Assembly: GCF_017302985.1 (NCBI RefSeq) | Contig: NZ_JAFIMU010000007.1 | Location: 3,363,001 to 3,427,000, forward strand | Direction: 5' to 3' | DNA: 64,000 bases | Source: Corallococcus macrosporus | GTDB taxonomy: Bacteria; Myxococcota; Myxococcia; Myxococcales; Myxococcaceae | In this document: in pieces, positions 59,837-64,000 of the stretch | Position numbering within the stretch: the stretch's first letter is position 1 | Layout of the letters: every line of letters begins with the position of its first letter | The notes under the pieces: generated by a model | The model's input: only the letters and a program-made list of their open reading frames with translations | Databases searched by the model: none | What the model was told of the DNA's origin: nothing | Program-made: the position numbers and the translations under genes

Positions 59837-61309
59837 TCAGAACTGCAGGTACACGTACGGGCGGGTCTCCAGGGTGGAGAGCTGACGGATGCCCAGGCCC
59901 AGGAGCACCAGGACCACGGCCCTTGCCGGCGCGGGCAGCTTGAGGAACGCGAGCGCGGTCATGTCGTAGAGCTTCATCGGCACCGCGTGCGCGATGATTG
60001 CGATGGCCAGCATGCTCCAGACCAGCGGACCTACGTTCGCCAGGCCCGGGATTCCCGCCAGCATCCGCGCGTAGAACTCTCCCGCGTGCGCCATGTCCGG
60101 CGCCCGGAACACCACTCGCGTCAACACCACCAGCGTGAACGTGGCCAACATCCCCAACGCCACACGCACCGGCCCCGGCTCCTGCTGCTTGCCCCGGTAC
60201 CACCACCAGCAGCGCACCGCGCACAACGCCACGCCGTGCACCGCGCCCCAGACCGCGAAGCGCCAGTCCGCCCCGTGCCACAGGCCTCCCAGCACCATCA
60301 CCATCATCAGGTTGAAACACACCCGCGGCTTCGACCGGCGGTTGCCGCCCAGCGGGATGTACAGGTAGTCCCGCAGCCATGACGACAGGCTCATGTGCCA
60401 GCGGTTCCAGAACTCGAACAGGTTCTTCGCCAGGTACGGCCGCGCGAAGTTCTCCGGGAACTTGAACCCGAACAGCGACGCCACGCCGATCGCGATGTCC
60501 GAGTACCCCGAGAAGTCGTAGTACAGCTCCAGCGTGTACGCGACCGCCGCCACCGCGCACTCCGCGGACGAGTACGCGTGCGGACTGCCGAACACCGGAT
60601 CCACGATGCCGCTGCCCAGCACGTCCGCGATGACCAGCTTCTTCACCAACCCGACGGCGATGCGGAACAGCGCCTTGTTCCCGTCATCCGACGACAGCGA
60701 GGGCACTTCCCGGAAGTGCGCCATCAGCTCCGACGCCCGGACGATGGGCCCGCTCAACACGCGCGGGAAGAACAGCATGTAGAGCAGGTGCTCCACGAAC
60801 GAGTGCTCGGAGCTCGCCTTCCCCCGGTACACGTCCACCGTGTAGCTGATGGACTGGAAGACGAAGAACGACAGGCCCACCGGCAACAACAGGTGGAAGG
60901 GCTCCGGCCGCACCTCCACGCCCCACGGCCCCAGCAGCGACGCCACCGTCCGGCGCAGCAGCTCCAGGTACTTGAAGCCCGCCAGCAGCCCCAGGTTGGA
61001 GACGATGGACAGCACCACCAGCGCCTTGCGCACGCCGGGCCGCTCCGTGCGCCCCATCCCCTTCACCAGCACGTGATCCACCGTCACGCCGGCCACGAAG
61101 ATGAACAGCGGCACCAGCTTCACGATCAGCGCGCCGGGCGGCATCCCGCCCACGAACGCGGACAGCGGCACCCCGAGGAACGAGACGTAGACGAACAGGC
61201 TGGCCGTGAGCAGCAACAGCATCCGCGGCCAGTAGTAGCGGTGCAGCGCCCAGTAGAGCGCGAACACCAGGATGACGAAGATGACGTACTGGAGGCTGTG
61301 GGACAGCAC
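59837..61309 (-). CDS. MBOAT-family O-acyltransferase (AlgI-like)
   Basis: A 490-residue integral membrane protein with about 11 helices. The catalytic region is NLFEFWNRWHMSLSSWLRDYLYIPLGGNRRSKPRVCFNLMMVMVLGGLWHGADWRFAVWGAVHG, with the MBOAT Asn and active His in LWHGADW. The N-terminal part has YSDIAIGVASLFGFKFPENFARPY, the AlgI/DltB-type motif. Such enzymes move acetyl or D-alanyl groups across the membrane to a periplasmic SGNH or AlgJ/X-like partner. It lies 3 bp downstream of the tandem-SGNH gene, its likely partner. Confidence 0.93.
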   Translation of the reverse strand: MLSHSLQYVIFVILVFALYWALHRYYWPRMLLLLTASLFVYVSFLGVPLSAFVGGMPPGALIVKLVPLFIFVAGVTVDHVLVKGMGRTERPGVRKALVVLSIVSNLGLLAGFKYLELLRRTVASLLGPWGVEVRPEPFHLLLPVGLSFFVFQSISYTVDVYRGKASSEHSFVEHLLYMLFFPRVLSGPIVRASELMAHFREVPSLSSDDGNKALFRIAVGLVKKLVIADVLGSGIVDPVFGSPHAYSSAECAVAAVAYTLELYYDFSGYSDIAIGVASLFGFKFPENFARPYLAKNLFEFWNRWHMSLSSWLRDYLYIPLGGNRRSKPRVCFNLMMVMVLGGLWHGADWRFAVWGAVHGVALCAVRCWWWYRGKQQEPGPVRVALGMLATFTLVVLTRVVFRAPDMAHAGEFYARMLAGIPGLANVGPLVWSMLAIAIIAHAVPMKLYDMTALAFLKLPAPARAVVLVLLGLGIRQLSTLETRPYVYLQF

Positions 61310-61312
61310 GGC

Positions 61313-64000
61313 TCAGGGCGCTCCCGCGGCGGAGGCCGTCGGCTCGCCGCCCTTCTTCGTGGACTCGTACGCCGCCATCAGGTCCTTCACGAACGCGTTC
61401 GCCAGCACCGCGTACCCCTGCGGCGTCAGGTGCACGCCGTCCGCGTGGCCCAGCGGCACCGGCTGACGCTGCCAGCGCTGCATGGACCGCTCACCGCCCA
61501 TCGCCGCGCGCGCGGACCAGTACGCACACCCCGCGTCCTTCGCCACCTGCGGCAGCGTGTTCAACACCTTCCCGAGCGACGGCGCCTCGCTCCAACGGCC
61601 GTTCGCATCCTGTGCCAGCCGGTCCGTGGGCCCGATGAGCAGGCACTCCGCGCCCGTCGCCTTGCGCATGCGCCCAATCAGCGCCGCGTAGTCCTGGCGC
61701 AGCCCGCTCGCGTCCAGCTCCGGCAGCTCCGCCTCGTTGGTGCCGTACCAGAACACCAGCAGGTCCGGCCGGCGCGCGGTGAGCTGTGCGTCCATCGCCG
61801 CCGCGTCCATGTCCCGCGCCGTGAACGCCGTGGCCCCGGGCAACCCCAGCGCGTCGTACACCAGCCCCGGCGTGTCGTACTCCAGCGACGCGCCCAGCAC
61901 CGTCGCGCTGCCGCCACCCTCCGGCACCTTCACCTGGACCGAGTGCGCCACGCCCGTCACCGGGAACGAACGGATCCGCACCGTGGGCTGCGTCAGCGGC
62001 TCGGGGGGCGGCGCTTCGGGAGCAATCGCCTCGCCGTCCACCGTGATTTCAGGCGCGGCGGCCCCGGGCGCGTCCAGCGCGTACAGGTCCAGCCGGCCCT
62101 GGCGGTTCTTGTCCTCCGCGCAGCCGTCACAGAAGGAGATGCCCAGGCTCGAGCCGGGCGTGCCCACCGCGCGGATGCCGGTGAGGCCCCACAGCCCTCC
62201 AGGCGTGGCCTTCGCGTCCTCCACCGTCCACTCGCCGTCCAGCGAGCGCGTCACGTGCGCCGCCTCCAGCCGGGACGACGGCTTGCCCGCCGCGATGAAG
62301 CCCCGGCCCGCGTCGCCGAAGCGCTTCGTCAGCGCGTCGCGGACCTTGTCGGAGAAGTAGTGCGCCGCCGTGTGCGACGCGCCCAGTTGCGCGATGCCCA
62401 CGCGCAGCTTCGCGCCGGACTCGCGGCGGGCCAGCGACTCGAACGTGCGCTTCAGCGCCGGGGTCACGTTCTGCAGGCCGGTGGTGTCCGTGCCCGGCAC
62501 GCGCGGCGGATGCGTGCGCGCGAAGGCCCGCTGCAGCGCCAGGTCGAACAGGTGGCCCAGCAGGTTGGAGCCGCGCACGCGCGGGTGCACCAGGTCCTCC
62601 AGCATCAGGCCGGACTCCAGCCACTTGAGCGCGGAGCCCTCGCCACCCATCGCCGCCAGCGTGTCGTAGAAGGCGCAGCCACCGGCGCACGCCTCCTCGC
62701 GGAACACCTCCGACACCTCCGCCGAGTGCCGGCGCGTGATCAGCTCACCGCTCAGCGTGCGCACGCCCGCGTCGATGGGCGACATCACGAGGCACGCCGC
62801 GTCCGGCACCGCCGTGCGCACGCGCGACACCAGTTCCTTCATCTGCGAGCGGACCGCGTCCAGCGTGGTGCGCTCGCGCGAGAGGAAGAACGCCTCGTTG
62901 CCGCCCACCATCAACACCACCAGCGACGGCTTGCGGTGCTTGAGCTGCGCGCGGAACGCCTGGGGCTGCGCGCGCAGGTACACCTCCGCCATGCCGCCCA
63001 GCAGGCCCACCGTGTCGTAGACGACGCCCGGCGTGCCGGACTCCAGCGAGACGCCGTGCAGCTCCGTCTTGCCGCTCGCGGTGAGCGTCAGCGTCTTCGC
63101 GCCCTCCGGAAGCTTCAGCCGCGCGAACGCCGCTTCCGCCTTGGGGCCGAACGCGCGCGTCTGGATGCGCTGCGTGTTCTTGCCGTCCACCGCCACCTGC
63201 ACGGCGCCGTTGGAGGGCTGGGCCAGGAAGAACAGCTCCGCGTCGCGCACGCCCTCCACGGAGTAGCGCGTGGCCTGCGCGGGGCCGCTCGTGGAGAAGG
63301 CCACGCCCGTCCAGCCCACGCGGTCCCTGGGCCAGTGCGTGTCCACCAGCCGCTCCATCTTCCAGCCGTCGGTGCTCGCGGTGCCCGCGCGCGTGGCGCG
63401 GCCGGCGCTCGCCAGCCGGTGGATGTAGAGGAAGCCCGGGCCGCCCGAGCCGAAGCGCTCCTGGAGCCGGTCGCGCACCACGTCCGTGATGTAGTCCGAG
63501 GCGATGAGCGAGTCGCCCAGGTGCACCACGCGCACCGGCGTGCGCCGCGCGTCCGAGCGCAAATCCCCCAGCGCCTTCATGAACGGCGCGAGGCCGTCCT
63601 CGTCACAACCGCCGTCCGCGCGCGTCTTCCGGCAGTTGAGTTCGATGTCCACATGCTTCGCGCCCATGCGCTCGCGCAGCGCTTCCAGCTCCCGCGCGGT
63701 CGTCAGCGTGGGGGCGCTCAGCTCCTCCAGGCCGATGCCGGGCACGGCGGGCGCTTCGCCCACCTGCGGGCCCGCCTGCGGATCCGTGTCGTTGACGGCG
63801 GTGTCCGCTTCCGCGAGCGCGGAGGGCGGAGCATCCGGCGCCAGGCCGTCGGCGGGTGGACGCCCGGCCTTCACGCCGCGCAGGGACGCGGGCAGCACGA
63901 GGGCCGCCACCTTGGGCCCGAGCGAACCTTCCTGACGAAGGGTGGGGAGGGGGCGGAACTTCTCCGGCAATGGCGCCAGGGACACTCCCACCGCCAGGAG
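61313..64000 (-). CDS. Tandem SGNH/GDSL hydrolase, 5' partial
   Basis: At least 895 residues; the frame is open to the window end, so the start lies beyond it (the first visible codons LLAVGVSLA look like the end of a signal or membrane helix). Two SGNH domains follow one another. Domain 1 has VVHLGDSLIASDYIT (catalytic Ser), VLMVGGNEAFF (block III) and EDLVHPRVRG (Asp-x-x-His). Domain 2 has IAQLGASHTAAHYFSDK, with the Asp before Ser lost, then WYGTNEAELPELD and ADGVHLTPQG. Both keep Ser, Asn and His. It shares an operon with the AlgI-like MBOAT; together they probably acetylate an extracellular polysaccharide, with this protein as acyltransferase or esterase. Confidence 0.85.
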   Translation of the reverse strand, partial: LLAVGVSLAPLPEKFRPLPTLRQEGSLGPKVAALVLPASLRGVKAGRPPADGLAPDAPPSALAEADTAVNDTDPQAGPQVGEAPAVPGIGLEELSAPTLTTARELEALRERMGAKHVDIELNCRKTRADGGCDEDGLAPFMKALGDLRSDARRTPVRVVHLGDSLIASDYITDVVRDRLQERFGSGGPGFLYIHRLASAGRATRAGTASTDGWKMERLVDTHWPRDRVGWTGVAFSTSGPAQATRYSVEGVRDAELFFLAQPSNGAVQVAVDGKNTQRIQTRAFGPKAEAAFARLKLPEGAKTLTLTASGKTELHGVSLESGTPGVVYDTVGLLGGMAEVYLRAQPQAFRAQLKHRKPSLVVLMVGGNEAFFLSRERTTLDAVRSQMKELVSRVRTAVPDAACLVMSPIDAGVRTLSGELITRRHSAEVSEVFREEACAGGCAFYDTLAAMGGEGSALKWLESGLMLEDLVHPRVRGSNLLGHLFDLALQRAFARTHPPRVPGTDTTGLQNVTPALKRTFESLARRESGAKLRVGIAQLGASHTAAHYFSDKVRDALTKRFGDAGRGFIAAGKPSSRLEAAHVTRSLDGEWTVEDAKATPGGLWGLTGIRAVGTPGSSLGISFCDGCAEDKNRQGRLDLYALDAPGAAAPEITVDGEAIAPEAPPPEPLTQPTVRIRSFPVTGVAHSVQVKVPEGGGSATVLGASLEYDTPGLVYDALGLPGATAFTARDMDAAAMDAQLTARRPDLLVFWYGTNEAELPELDASGLRQDYAALIGRMRKATGAECLLIGPTDRLAQDANGRWSEAPSLGKVLNTLPQVAKDAGCAYWSARAAMGGERSMQRWQRQPVPLGHADGVHLTPQGYAVLANAFVKDLMAAYESTKKGGEPTASAAGAP

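Overview
The window is high-GC DNA with dense, often overlapping genes. Its gene content fits a myxobacterium, most likely of the Corallococcus/Myxococcus/Pyxidicoccus group: a very long Ser/Thr kinase with a proline-rich linker, an FHA-GAF-cyclase protein, Imm11-type and LysM-type toxin/immunity genes, many Asp-Ala-Gly-Thr lipoproteins, an HprK-RapZ-PTS system and an NtrY/NtrX-like pair. The genus call is an inference from recognised families; nothing in the window names the species.

1-7.3 kb holds three paralogous secreted lipoproteins (family A: 2-1489, 2783-4189, 4602-5954), two paralogues of a second surface lipoprotein (family B: 1498-2172, 5954-6742) and a Rieske lipoprotein. A recognisable cobalamin riboswitch (about 4280-4416) precedes the third A gene, so A3-B2-Rieske looks like a B12-controlled surface operon. 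7.4-13.3 kb holds an FHA-GAF-cyclase-like protein whose cyclase domain has lost key residues, a 1201-residue membrane Ser/Thr kinase and a small repeat lipoprotein. 13.5-18.4 kb holds a membrane-anchored spermidine-synthase-like protein, a DUF1275 protein, a HIT protein and a membrane glycosyltransferase.

18.5-20.3 kb is hprK-rapZ. The rest of the PTS (EIIA, EIIB, EIIC, EIID, HPr, EI) lies at 29.5-34.1 kb. The 9 kb between them carries an Imm11-like gene, a PilT-like ATPase with an altered P-loop, a methyltransferase, a frameshifted LysM toxin with a coupled immunity gene, a GspE-N-terminal-domain/TPR protein, and an SPFH plus NAD-kinase-like operon behind a dyad operator. 34.2-41.4 kb has a PRC-barrel-like protein, MgtC, a lipoprotein, an MMPL transporter, a SpecificRecomb-family membrane protein and an MlaC-like protein. 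41.6-49.2 kb is mostly housekeeping: metK, a formyltransferase, a TreT-like glycosyltransferase, a GspG-like pseudopilin, a structured RNA candidate with terminator, YchJ, UppP, a Nudix CoA pyrophosphatase and an N5-Gln-type methyltransferase.

49.2-52.1 kb is a lower-GC island with an SH3/LysM/transmembrane polymorphic-toxin candidate. It is translationally coupled to a TrpF-like protein that is probably its immunity protein. 52.1-64 kb has an Omp85-family protein and a DUF4390-like exported partner, an NtrY/NtrX-like pair, a serine hydrolase, a small hypothetical, and an MBOAT acyltransferase next to a tandem-SGNH protein that runs off the window end. Those last two probably O-acylate an extracellular polysaccharide.
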